A stretch of DNA of 20,921 nucleotides from CAZLPW01 sp964561495 (GTDB lineage Bacteria > Fidelibacterota > Marinisomatia > Marinisomatales > UBA1611): contig CAZLPW010000033.1 in assembly GCA_964561495.1 (NCBI GenBank), positions 1 through 20,921 on the forward strand, in the 5' to 3' direction. The notes beneath the pieces are model-generated. The model searched no databases, had not been told where the DNA came from, and was given only the letters and a program-made list of their open reading frames with translations. This document shows, piece by piece, positions 1-7,203 of the stretch (position 1 is the first letter of the stretch; each line of letters begins with the position of its first letter). The position numbers and the translations under genes are program-made.

Positions 1-172
1 TCACTTTTGTGTTTACTCTGTAACAGGATGTGACAGAGCCATGTGTATCGTTTATTTATTTTTATACAAATATTAAACAATTAATTATTAAATATAAGCC
101 TCTGAGACGTTTTATAATTTGTTTAGTTATTATTAGATTTGTAGTCAGCTGATAATCTTTTCAGAAAAACTT
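1..172. other. Non-coding leader before the MORN_2 gene
   Basis: No convincing reading frame enters from the left edge: the three forward frames stop within about 76 bases and the longest gives an unlikely peptide. The stretch is mostly A and T, except for a small 6-bp inverted repeat (CTCTGT at 16-21, ACAGAG at 33-38) about 130 bases before the next start. It probably carries the promoter of the downstream gene, but I cannot name a -35/-10 pair with confidence. Confidence 0.4.
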
Positions 173-1741
173 ATGCCAAAAAAACATTTAAGATATTTTT
201 TATTACTTCATTTAATATTTAATGGTAAAAATATTTTTTTTCTTTCCTTGATCATAAATATAGTTAAAGGGCAAAATTCTAATAAACAAGAAGTTGTAAT
301 CGAAAGACACAACAATGGAATAAAAAAAGTAGTTATTATTTTTGAAAATGAAGGGATAGATCAAACTATTTCTACCAGATATGGATACTATGATAATGGG
401 GTAAAACAATTTTCAGAAAATTATGAAGACAATCAGCTACATGGATTTTCAACCCAGTGGTATGAAAATGGGCAGAAAAAGACTGAGTTTAATTATAATA
501 ATGGTGTCTTGGATGGATTGTACACTGTTTGGTTAGAGAATACCCAGAAAAAATCACAAAGTATATATCTAGATGGCAATATTGTAGAAAATATTGTTTG
601 GGAATATCACCAAAATAATAGAACTAAATCTCAAAAAATATTTAAGGATAATTCGGATAATGAGGTACTAATTACCTGGTATGATAACGGACAAAAGGAA
701 TCTGAGTCATCCTATATAGATGGTAAAATTAATGGTCTCTATTCTAGTTGGCATCCTAATTCAGAGATGAAATCGGAGGGGGAGTACATTCAAGGATTGA
801 AAAATGGGTTGTGGACTGTTTGGAATGAGAAAACGCAATTGGTTAATGAAGAGCTTTTTATTATGAATGAACAGATATACAGCAAGAGATTTACTTATTA
901 TTCTACGGGTGATTTAGAGAGTCTGAGTTTAAATGATAAATTAAAAATTCATTATTCACCAGATGGTTCAATAAAAAAAGAAACAAAGGACGGTAAAATA
1001 TGGAATGGTGAAGTCTTGCTAAGCTTTGAGAATGGAAATAAAAAATCAATAGGAAACTATAAGGATGGAAAAGAACATGGGCTGTTTACAACATATTACG
1101 AAAATGGTTTACGCAAGTCTGAGGGTAATTATACCGATGGTAAACTTGGAGAAAATAAAGTATGGAAATATTTTGAGAATGATTCATTAAAATTAGAGGG
1201 CTCATTTTATGATGGTAAAAAGCATGGGACTCAAAAAGAATGGTATCAAAATGGCAACCAAAAATATGAGAGAAATTATCTCAGTGGTAAAGAAGAAGGC
1301 CTTTTTGTTGACTGGTATTCTAGCGGGAAAAAGCGTTCTGAGCAGAAATACATTCTAGGTGTTTCATCAGGCATAATAAAGTGGACATATCATGAGAATG
1401 GCAAAGTCAAAACAGAAGAAAATTATTTAAATAGAAAAAAACATGGAACGCATAAACAATGGTATGAGGATGGGCAAATAAAATCAGATGGATCCTTTAA
1501 AGCAGGTAAAGAGCAAGGCCTTTTTACGTACTGGCATGAAAATGGAAAGCAAAAATCAATAGTAAAATATAGAAACGGGAAGAAGAATGGTTTAAATATT
1601 GAATATTATAAAGACGGTAAAAAATCGAGTGAACGTAAATGGAAAAATGGACAGCCACATGGCAAATGGAAATCCTGGAAAAATGATGGGACTATTTCTT
1701 CAGAAAAATTTTACAAACGAGGGAAAAGGGTTCTAAAATAG
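173..1741 (+). CDS. Secreted protein of about 19 MORN_2 (YwqK-type) repeats
   Basis: A 522-residue protein with a hydrophobic N-terminus (about residues 7-32), read here as a signal peptide or anchor. The rest is a chain of about 19 units of 23-25 residues with the pattern W-Y-x-N-G-x-x-K-x-E-x-x-Y-x-x-G-x-x-x-G, the MORN_2/YwqK signature; the fold is expected to be an extended beta-hairpin array. Units near residues 180-270 are degenerate. A higher-order period of 73 residues (three units) is visible in both halves. Databases often label such proteins 'toxin-antitoxin system YwqK family antitoxin', but no toxin gene is adjacent. It ends 30 bases from htpG, which converges on it. There is no Shine-Dalgarno motif before this ATG, so the start is moderately sure. 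The family is clear; the function (binding partner or surface scaffold) is unknown. Confidence 0.85.
   Translation: MPKKHLRYFLLLHLIFNGKNIFFLSLIINIVKGQNSNKQEVVIERHNNGIKKVVIIFENEGIDQTISTRYGYYDNGVKQFSENYEDNQLHGFSTQWYENGQKKTEFNYNNGVLDGLYTVWLENTQKKSQSIYLDGNIVENIVWEYHQNNRTKSQKIFKDNSDNEVLITWYDNGQKESESSYIDGKINGLYSSWHPNSEMKSEGEYIQGLKNGLWTVWNEKTQLVNEELFIMNEQIYSKRFTYYSTGDLESLSLNDKLKIHYSPDGSIKKETKDGKIWNGEVLLSFENGNKKSIGNYKDGKEHGLFTTYYENGLRKSEGNYTDGKLGENKVWKYFENDSLKLEGSFYDGKKHGTQKEWYQNGNQKYERNYLSGKEEGLFVDWYSSGKKRSEQKYILGVSSGIIKWTYHENGKVKTEENYLNRKKHGTHKQWYEDGQIKSDGSFKAGKEQGLFTYWHENGKQKSIVKYRNGKKNGLNIEYYKDGKKSSERKWKNGQPHGKWKSWKNDGTISSEKFYKRGKRVLK
998..1654 (+). repeat. 219-bp higher-order repeat inside the MORN_2 gene
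   Basis: Three successive units of exactly 219 bp (73 codons, three MORN_2 motifs) can be aligned. The Gly-Lys-Glu-x-Gly-Leu-Phe codons begin at 1067, 1286 and 1505. The Lys-Lys-His-Gly-Thr codons begin at 1217 and 1436. The DNA itself is still similar, for example 'ggcctttttg' at 1298 against 'ggcctttttac' at 1517. The same 219-bp spacing occurs in the first half between 503 (GVLDG) and 722 (GKING). This points to duplication of three-motif blocks followed by divergence. Confidence 0.75.
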
Positions 1742-1770
1742 TTTCTCACAGATTTAACTTTATTAAATCG

Positions 1771-3636
1771 CTAGAATGATTTTTCCATCACTGAATTCAA
1801 ACGGTTAACAAACTCAGATGGATTTTCTAATTTTCCGCCTTCTTGGATAAGTGCTTGTTCAAAAAGTAATATAGAAATATCATCAAAAGATTTACCTTTT
1901 TTCATGCCCTTAAGTTTTTTTATAATTTTATTGTTTGCATTGATTTCTAGGATTGGTTTTATATCTGGAAGATTAGGTTGCCCCATTGATTTCATAATTT
2001 CCTGCATCTGCGCTGTTGGATCATTTTCATCAGCAACTAGACACGATGGAGAGTCACTTAAGCGTTTAGAGATTCTAACATCTTTCACTTTATCACCAAG
2101 AACCTTTTTTATTTTTTTAATTAGGGGTTCCATTTCTTTAATTTTTTTCTTATCTGTTTTATCTGAAATTTCATCAGCTGCGCCACTACGATTTACTGAT
2201 TTAAGTTCTTTATCATCATACTTAGGTATGGAGGAAATAACAATCTCATCTATCTCGTCATCTAATATGAGTACCTCAATATTTTTCTCTTCATACATCT
2301 CTAGTAAAGGAGAGTCGCCCAAAGAGACTTCATTATGCCCAGTGATATAATAAATTGATTTTTGTTCAATCTCCATTCTATTGACATAGTCTTTTAGCGA
2401 TACATAGCCATCCTTTTTTGTAGACTTAAATCTAAGCAGTTCAGTCAGAGAGTCTTTATGTTCAAAATCTTGATATACTCCTTCTTTTATAAGTCTGCCA
2501 AACTCCGAGTAGAATTCTATATATTTATCATTATTTTTTGCTATGGAGTTTAGTTTATCAATGATTTTTTTTACTGCGTTTGATTTAATCTTATTCATAA
2601 TACGATTTTGTTGCAGTATTTCTCGGCTTACGTTTAAAGGTAAATCTGATGAGTCAATTATTCCTTTTATAAAGCGTAGCCAAGTAGGTAATAATTCTTT
2701 ATCATCATCTGTAATAAAAACACGATTTACATAAAGCTTTACTCCTGATTGGTAATCCGCGCGGTATATATCAAATGGAGCTTTTTTAGGTAAATAAAAA
2801 AGGATTGTAAACTCAAGATTTCCTTCGGCTTTAAAATGTATAAAATCAAGAGGGTCGTCTGAATCATTTGAAAATGATTTATAAAATTCTGTATAATCTT
2901 TTTTCTTTAAATCATTTTTTGATCTAGTCCAAAATGCTTTTGCTTTATTTATTTGTTCTGTTTTTGGTTTGCGACTCTTTTCTTTACCTTCATCATCATA
3001 TTCAATATCATCGTAGGTAAGATTGATTGGGAAATCTATATGGTCGGAATATTTTTTTATTAGACTCTCAATCTGCCAGCGGCTAGCAAATTCCTTACCG
3101 TTTTCATTTAAATGGAGAGTAATACTTGTCCCAGCCTCTTTTTTTATATCCTTTGATAAATCATAACCAGTTTTGCCGTCACTAGTCCATTTCCAGGCCT
3201 CCTTATTCCCAGCTTTTTTAGTTGAGACTTCCACTTTATCTGCAACCATAAACGATGAATAAAATCCAACACCAAATTGACCAATAAGGTTAGAATCTTT
3301 TTTCGCATCACCTGAAAGCTTTGAAAGGAAATTTTTGGTTCCAGATCGTGCTATAGTTCCTAGATTATCTTGGAGGTCTTTTTTGCTCATTCCGATACCC
3401 GTATCTGAAATTGTAATAGTTGGGTTATCGCCATCTTTAAAACTAATTTGGATTTTTGGATCAAAATTAGATGACTTAAACTCATCCTTCGTTAAAGTAA
3501 TATATCTCATCTTGTCAAGGGCATCTGAAGAGTTTGAAATAAGTTCCCGAAGAAAGATTTCCTTTTGTGAATAAAGTGAGTGTATTATGAGCTCAAGTAG
3601 TTGATTAACCTCTGTTTGGAATGTATGCTGCGACAC
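1771..3636 (-). CDS. htpG: Molecular chaperone HtpG (Hsp90)
   Basis: ATP-dependent cytosolic chaperone of the Hsp90 family, 621 residues, close to the E. coli protein (624). The N-terminal GHKL ATPase domain shows LRELISNSSDALDK (29-42) with the catalytic Glu and Mg-binding Asn, DTGIGM (78-83), GTIARSGT (93-100) and the lid glycines GQFGVGFYSS (119-128). A short charged linker follows near 210-235. The middle domain carries VNRVFITDD and LPLNVSREILQQN, the client/ATP-sensing segment, and the C-terminal dimerisation domain is complete. The start is GTG (cac at 3634-3636), supported by AGAGG on the minus strand (3643-3647) six bases upstream. No CIRCE operator (TTAGCACTC-N9-GAGTGCTAA) is visible upstream, so HrcA control is not supported. 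It is transcribed away from the small gene at 3930 and converges on the MORN_2 gene. Confidence 0.97.
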   Translation of the reverse strand: MSQHTFQTEVNQLLELIIHSLYSQKEIFLRELISNSSDALDKMRYITLTKDEFKSSNFDPKIQISFKDGDNPTITISDTGIGMSKKDLQDNLGTIARSGTKNFLSKLSGDAKKDSNLIGQFGVGFYSSFMVADKVEVSTKKAGNKEAWKWTSDGKTGYDLSKDIKKEAGTSITLHLNENGKEFASRWQIESLIKKYSDHIDFPINLTYDDIEYDDEGKEKSRKPKTEQINKAKAFWTRSKNDLKKKDYTEFYKSFSNDSDDPLDFIHFKAEGNLEFTILFYLPKKAPFDIYRADYQSGVKLYVNRVFITDDDKELLPTWLRFIKGIIDSSDLPLNVSREILQQNRIMNKIKSNAVKKIIDKLNSIAKNNDKYIEFYSEFGRLIKEGVYQDFEHKDSLTELLRFKSTKKDGYVSLKDYVNRMEIEQKSIYYITGHNEVSLGDSPLLEMYEEKNIEVLILDDEIDEIVISSIPKYDDKELKSVNRSGAADEISDKTDKKKIKEMEPLIKKIKKVLGDKVKDVRISKRLSDSPSCLVADENDPTAQMQEIMKSMGQPNLPDIKPILEINANNKIIKKLKGMKKGKSFDDISILLFEQALIQEGGKLENPSEFVNRLNSVMEKSF

Positions 3637-3929
3637 TTTTAACCTCTAAGTTTTTTTAATAGTTTTGAATTATGTCTCAAAAATGGTACCAAGACAAATC
3701 ATATGTCATATTGGCAAAATTGATGCGTAAAATTATGTAATATAATTAAAATCTAAAAAACTGAATTTAAAATAAATAAACCAAAATTATTTTTGAACCT
3801 TTATGTATTGTTACTTTTTTAAATTTTAGTTAAGTGAATCAAAACTGTTGAATAACTTTTGATAGTTCTTTTGGAATTATCAAAGTTAAATCCATAACTG
3901 TATAAGGAAATTAGATTAAAACAATAAAG
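3637..3929. other. Divergent intergenic region htpG / small acidic gene
   Basis: A 293-base gap between divergently transcribed genes. It must hold the htpG promoter on the minus strand and probably a promoter for the 3930 gene. Only the hairpin at 3853-3888 and the htpG ribosome binding site (3643-3647, minus) stand out. I found no tRNA, no CIRCE element and no open frame worth calling. Confidence 0.45.
3853..3888. promoter_or_regulatory. Strong hairpin before the 64-residue gene
   Basis: Left arm TAACTTTTGATAGTTC (3853-3868) pairs with right arm GAATTATCAAAGTTA (3874-3888) around a five-base loop. This gives about 15 base pairs with one bulged T and one G-T wobble. Neither strand has a U-run after it, so it is not a standard terminator. 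It sits 41 bases before the ATG at 3930 and 216 bases upstream of htpG. A protein operator or a 5'-UTR structure is possible; which one is inference. Confidence 0.5.
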
Positions 3930-4124
3930 ATGAAGTTTACCGAAGAGCAAAGGTTTCAATTAAAAGAATATTTAGAAACAATATTGGATTTATATACTGA
4001 AGAAGAGTACGAAGAATATGTAGAAGATATAATTTATAATTATTGTTTGAATAGATTTGGTATTGATCGTGAACATTCAATTAAAATGTTCTATATTCTT
4101 TTGGAAGAATTAAAAGGGCATTGA
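3930..4124 (+). CDS. Small acidic protein, 64 residues, unknown
   Basis: A short protein rich in Glu, Asp and Tyr, predicted mostly helical, with no signal peptide or membrane segment. Residues 17-37 are dense in acidic residues (for example TEEEYEEYVEDI). The C-terminal half has a more mixed helix (FGIDREHSIKMFYILLEEL). I do not recognise a family. It starts with ATG 41 bases after a strong hairpin and is followed 47 bases later by the CutC gene on the same strand, so the two may share a transcript. Nothing in the sequence shows a catalytic or metal site. It looks real because of its biased composition and its placement in an otherwise empty gap, but it is short and could be spurious. Confidence 0.6.
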   Translation: MKFTEEQRFQLKEYLETILDLYTEEEYEEYVEDIIYNYCLNRFGIDREHSIKMFYILLEELKGH

Positions 4125-4171
4125 ATTAAGACCCAGAATACTTCTTTCAATTTTAAATTTTAATATACCAT

Positions 4172-4789
4172 ATGATAATAAAAGAAGCTTGTGTTGAAAC
4201 AGTTGAAGAGGCAATCAAAGCAGAATTAGATGGAGCCGACCAGATCGAGTTATGTAGTCGGCTTGATCTTGATGGCCTAACTCCTGATTTTGATATAATT
4301 AAAAGAGTTCTTCATTCTATAAAAATACCTGTTAAAGTTATGATCAGGTGTCGCGGTGGAAATTTTTCATATAATGAAATGGAGATCTCTCAAATGGTTT
4401 TTGAAATACAAAAATGTAAATCTATAGGTGTTAATAAGGTTACCTTAGGCTGTGTTACAAAAAAAAATGAAATTGATATTTTGGCAACACAACTCTTAGC
4501 CCATAGAGCCTACCCTATGGAAGTGACATTTCATAAAGCCATAGATGTAACAAACAATATTATAAAAGGATTAGATACTCTATCAAAAATAAATCAGATA
4601 AATAGTGTTCTTACTTCAGGAGCAAGTGAGAGTGCAGAGGAAGGTGTATCGGTTATTAGGAAAATCATAGAAAAATTTAAAAATAGATTTAATATTTTTG
4701 CATGTGGGAAAATAACTAAAGATAATTTTATGAAATTACATGATAGAATAGGCGCAAAATTCTACCATGGTCGAAGGATTGTAGGCTAA
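4172..4789 (+). CDS. cutC: CutC family protein (short form)
   Basis: Homologue of CutC, a cytosolic TIM-barrel protein historically linked to copper tolerance; its true activity is unsettled. Family hallmarks are in order: an N-terminal strand with EACVETVEEA (5-14), GADQIELCSRLDLDGLTP (21-38), the conserved IRCRGGNFSY (58-67), EVTFHKAID (about 116-124) and VLTSGASESAEEG (about 141-153). The protein has 205 residues against roughly 240-250 for E. coli CutC. The missing part is mainly the C-terminal tail after the last barrel strand, so the barrel itself seems complete. No copper exporter or copper-responsive regulator is nearby. It follows the small acidic gene after 47 bases and lacks a Shine-Dalgarno motif. 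Family assignment is firm; a role in copper handling is not. Confidence 0.88.
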   Translation: MIIKEACVETVEEAIKAELDGADQIELCSRLDLDGLTPDFDIIKRVLHSIKIPVKVMIRCRGGNFSYNEMEISQMVFEIQKCKSIGVNKVTLGCVTKKNEIDILATQLLAHRAYPMEVTFHKAIDVTNNIIKGLDTLSKINQINSVLTSGASESAEEGVSVIRKIIEKFKNRFNIFACGKITKDNFMKLHDRIGAKFYHGRRIVG

Positions 4790-4803
4790 TAATAAATAAT
4801 GAA

Positions 4804-5466
4804 TTAATCTTCGATTTGCGATTCTTTTTTTGCTTGTGGTTTAACCTTTTTTATTAAATCTTCTGATAGTGCATGCTGGAGTTTCATCCAGAAATTTGGA
4901 TTTTCATGCTGTAAATTTTTTAAGCGCTCACTTTTCCAAGAAATAAAAATAAGTTCTCCACATGCGTTAACATCCGCTGAAGCAGGTTCTCCAGATAAAA
5001 AACTTATTTCGGCCACAAAAGCTCCTCTGTCCAAAGTGGCAATGGGTTTTCCATTTACCTCAACATTTGCTTTTCCTGAAAGGACAAGGAGTAGATTATT
5101 TTGTTTTTCTCCAGAACGAATGAGGAATTCACTATTTTTAGATTTTATGGTACCCATATTCCAAAAGTATAGAAATTCTCTTGATGATAATTGACTAAAA
5201 ATATCATCATATAAATCTCGAATTTCTTCAGGAATTAATTTCGGTCTTCTCTCTAAATAAATTTTTATAATCATATAAACGTTCACAACTACGAAAATAG
5301 CTGTCCAGAAAGCTGCCGATTTTGTGCCAGAATAAATGAAATGATATAAAAATAAACATATTTGCGCAGCTGTAAGCGTTGTTCTTAGCCAAAGGATTTC
5401 TTTTATTGCCAATGCAATAAAAGTTAGAAAATATCCTATATTAAGCAATAAGGTTGATTGTTCCAT
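4804..5466 (-). CDS. Popeye-like membrane protein with cyclic-nucleotide-binding fold
   Basis: A 220-residue protein with three hydrophobic segments (about 5-22, 31-46, 51-70) followed by a cytoplasmic cNMP-binding-like domain (about 95-205). The arrangement, and the LRTTLTAAQ stretch after the first segment, resemble Popeye-domain (POPDC) proteins and their bacterial relatives. In the phosphate-binding-cassette position it has GAFVAEISFLSGEPASADV (149-167). The Arg that normally contacts the cyclic phosphate is replaced in this stretch, as also happens in Popeye proteins, so nucleotide binding cannot be assumed. The C-terminal tail is Lys/Glu-rich and unstructured. It converges with cutC (14-base gap) and diverges from the dipeptidase gene. 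A plausible role is a membrane-bound sensor or scaffold; the ligand is unknown. Confidence 0.75.
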   Translation of the reverse strand: MEQSTLLLNIGYFLTFIALAIKEILWLRTTLTAAQICLFLYHFIYSGTKSAAFWTAIFVVVNVYMIIKIYLERRPKLIPEEIRDLYDDIFSQLSSREFLYFWNMGTIKSKNSEFLIRSGEKQNNLLLVLSGKANVEVNGKPIATLDRGAFVAEISFLSGEPASADVNACGELIFISWKSERLKNLQHENPNFWMKLQHALSEDLIKKVKPQAKKESQIED

Positions 5467-5583
5467 TGTCCAGTTTATAAATTACTTGAGATTAAGCTAA
5501 TTTATTATCACGTAATTATATAATAATTCCAGATGATAATTTGCATAAATATATTATAAATCAAAAATTGTTATATTAGAAAA

Positions 5584-6336
5584 ATGAGTGCATGTAATGT
5601 AAAAAGAATTTTGTTTACTTTTATAATCTTCTCATTTGTTTTTTCAAACAAAAGTAGTTTGCCAAATAATTTTGTTTATTTAGATGATTTTATACCAAAT
5701 GTTGTTATAGAGCTAAGATATAATTCCAGTTTTAATTTTCTTGGAAGAAATGTGGACGGTTACAAAAATAATAAATGTATCGTAACCCAGAATATGGCTG
5801 AGGCATTAAAAAAAGTTCAAAATGATTTACAAGCTATGGGTCTTGGTCTAAAAATTTATGACGCATATAGACCTCAAATAGCAGTAGACCATTTTTTGCG
5901 GTGGGCAAATGACGAAACTGATACGTTAACAAAAAAAGAATTTTATCCTACATTAACAAAAAGAGAATTATTGGAGAAAGTTTATATAGCAACTAAATCA
6001 AGTCATACTAGAGGCAGTGCTATCGACTTAACAATAATTTCTTTTCCTCCATCTAAACAGGAATCTTTTAAAATAGAAAACCAATGGGATTGTTCAAAAG
6101 GAAATTCTGGGAGTCAACGTGATAATAGTTTAGATATGGGATCTAGTTATGATTGTTTTCATAAGATTTCTCACACAAATAGTGTAATTGTTACACCTCA
6201 GCAACGTGCGAACAGGCTCTTATTGAAGTCTTTGATGGAGAAGCATGGGTTTAAAAATTATTATAAAGAATGGTGGCATTATAATTTTATTGAAGAACCC
6301 TTCCCAGAAACTTATTTTAATTTTCCTGTAGATTAA
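5584..6336 (+). CDS. Secreted D-alanyl-D-alanine dipeptidase, VanX/DdpX family
   Basis: Zinc dipeptidase of peptidase family M15D, which splits D-Ala-D-Ala. It has 250 residues, with a signal peptide at about 1-21, implying action in the periplasm. The zinc site is visible: SxHxxGxAxD as SHTRGSAID (140-148; His141 and Asp148) and ExWWH at 229-232 (catalytic Glu229, zinc ligand His232). YDAYRP (92-97) carries the conserved substrate-positioning Arg. In DdpX-like enzymes the role is salvage of peptidoglycan-derived D-Ala-D-Ala. No vanH, vanA, vanR or vanS homologue is present, so this is not a vancomycin-resistance cluster. The last 20 bases overlap the end of the convergent DUF4294 gene. The start ATG fits the signal peptide well, though no ribosome binding motif is seen. 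Confidence 0.92.
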   Translation: MSACNVKRILFTFIIFSFVFSNKSSLPNNFVYLDDFIPNVVIELRYNSSFNFLGRNVDGYKNNKCIVTQNMAEALKKVQNDLQAMGLGLKIYDAYRPQIAVDHFLRWANDETDTLTKKEFYPTLTKRELLEKVYIATKSSHTRGSAIDLTIISFPPSKQESFKIENQWDCSKGNSGSQRDNSLDMGSSYDCFHKISHTNSVIVTPQQRANRLLLKSLMEKHGFKNYYKEWWHYNFIEEPFPETYFNFPVD

Positions 6337-7120
6337 ATCTGTTATTCCTTTGAGGATTTTTTGGGAATATTGTTTTGATTATATGTTCAATCATTTTATC
6401 CTCTCCTTTATATGGGTTGTATCTTGATTTTAGATTATGGCTAAAAAATCGTGCTGTTATTTGCCAAAATCCAGCTGGAAATAGCCCTCTGAATTCTTTT
6501 ATTATTTCGTAGGATGTGTAACCAGTCTCTCTATCTATCAATCTAATTAAAATTCTACCTTGGCTACGTTTTAATTTTGTTACTCTCTTACCGTATCTAG
6601 AAATAAGCTGGGATTCAATTTTTTTGAATATGATTTTTTTTTCTTTTCTTTTTGTAAAAAAAGAAAGGTTGTTAACGCTATCAAGAACAGTTGAATAGTT
6701 TTTTATTAATTTTGCTGTCATTTTAGCATATGGGTAAACTCTTATTACATCTCTTTCTAGTTTGGTAAACCATTTTCTTCTTTTCTTAGTGTTTATTCCT
6801 AATACTGAAACAAGTTCCTGGGGTATAGAAATTGTATTCAAAAACATAGTATCTATAATAGAAGACTTTAATAATATTTTCTTTTCATATCCGATATAAG
6901 AAATTGTAATAAGATCTTCAGGCTTAAATAGGTTTATTTGGCAAAAACCATTACTATCTGTAGTAATACCATAAGTGCTGGTATAAATATTTACTGATCC
7001 AAGGGGTGTCTTTGTTAAACTATCACAAATAAAAATATTTTGTGAGTAGGATATGCCAATTAATAAAAGAATAAATCTAAACACCAAAAGAATAGTTGTC
7101 CTTATTTTATAAAATAACAA
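6317..7120 (-). CDS. Carboxypeptidase-regulatory-like domain plus DUF4294 protein
   Basis: A 267-residue exported protein. After a hydrophobic N-terminus ending near Ser-Tyr-Ser-Gln (24-27) comes a beta-sandwich like the CarboxypepD regulatory domain (about 28-95; TDSNGFCQINL and ISYIGYEKKI are typical). The rest matches DUF4294 as I know it from Bacteroidota: VIRVYPYAKMTAKLI, the LKRSQGRILIRLIDRETGYT segment and a closing GEDKMIEHII. The function of DUF4294 is unknown. No ATG is available: the longest frame starts with TTG at 7120, but a TTG at 7087 gives a cleaner signal peptide and has AAGGA 11 bases upstream, so the true start may be 7087. The fusion of the two domains is the point of interest. 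It overlaps the dipeptidase gene by 20 bases at the 3' ends. Confidence 0.8.
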   Translation of the reverse strand: MLFYKIRTTILLVFRFILLLIGISYSQNIFICDSLTKTPLGSVNIYTSTYGITTDSNGFCQINLFKPEDLITISYIGYEKKILLKSSIIDTMFLNTISIPQELVSVLGINTKKRRKWFTKLERDVIRVYPYAKMTAKLIKNYSTVLDSVNNLSFFTKRKEKKIIFKKIESQLISRYGKRVTKLKRSQGRILIRLIDRETGYTSYEIIKEFRGLFPAGFWQITARFFSHNLKSRYNPYKGEDKMIEHIIKTIFPKNPQRNNRFNLQEN

Positions 7121-7203
7121 ATTTGTTTTACTATATAAATTAAATATTTTTTTGATTTTGGTAATGTTTCCAATTAGTAAGACTTTGTATTAAAATTACC
7201 CTA

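Noticed and set aside
16..38. Hairpin CTCTGT / ACAGAG with an 11-base loop
   Set aside because: Only six pairs with a long loop; T-rich DNA starts about ten bases later. Too weak to call a terminator of an unseen upstream gene.
2..76. Open frame running in from the left edge
   Set aside because: The 24-codon frame reads HFCVYSVTGCDRAMC-like sequence with no family look and no support for a gene end.
1904..2350. Open frame of 148 codons on the + strand
   Set aside because: It lies wholly antisense to htpG, whose protein is unmistakable. Similar + strand frames at 2543-2734 and 3335-3574 are shadows for the same reason.
3637..3929. CIRCE heat-shock operator before htpG
   Set aside because: I searched by eye for TTAGCACTC-N9-GAGTGCTAA and its reverse and found nothing similar.
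5584..7120. Vancomycin resistance cluster
   Set aside because: A VanX-type enzyme alone does not make a resistance cluster. No VanA ligase, VanH dehydrogenase or two-component regulator is in the window.
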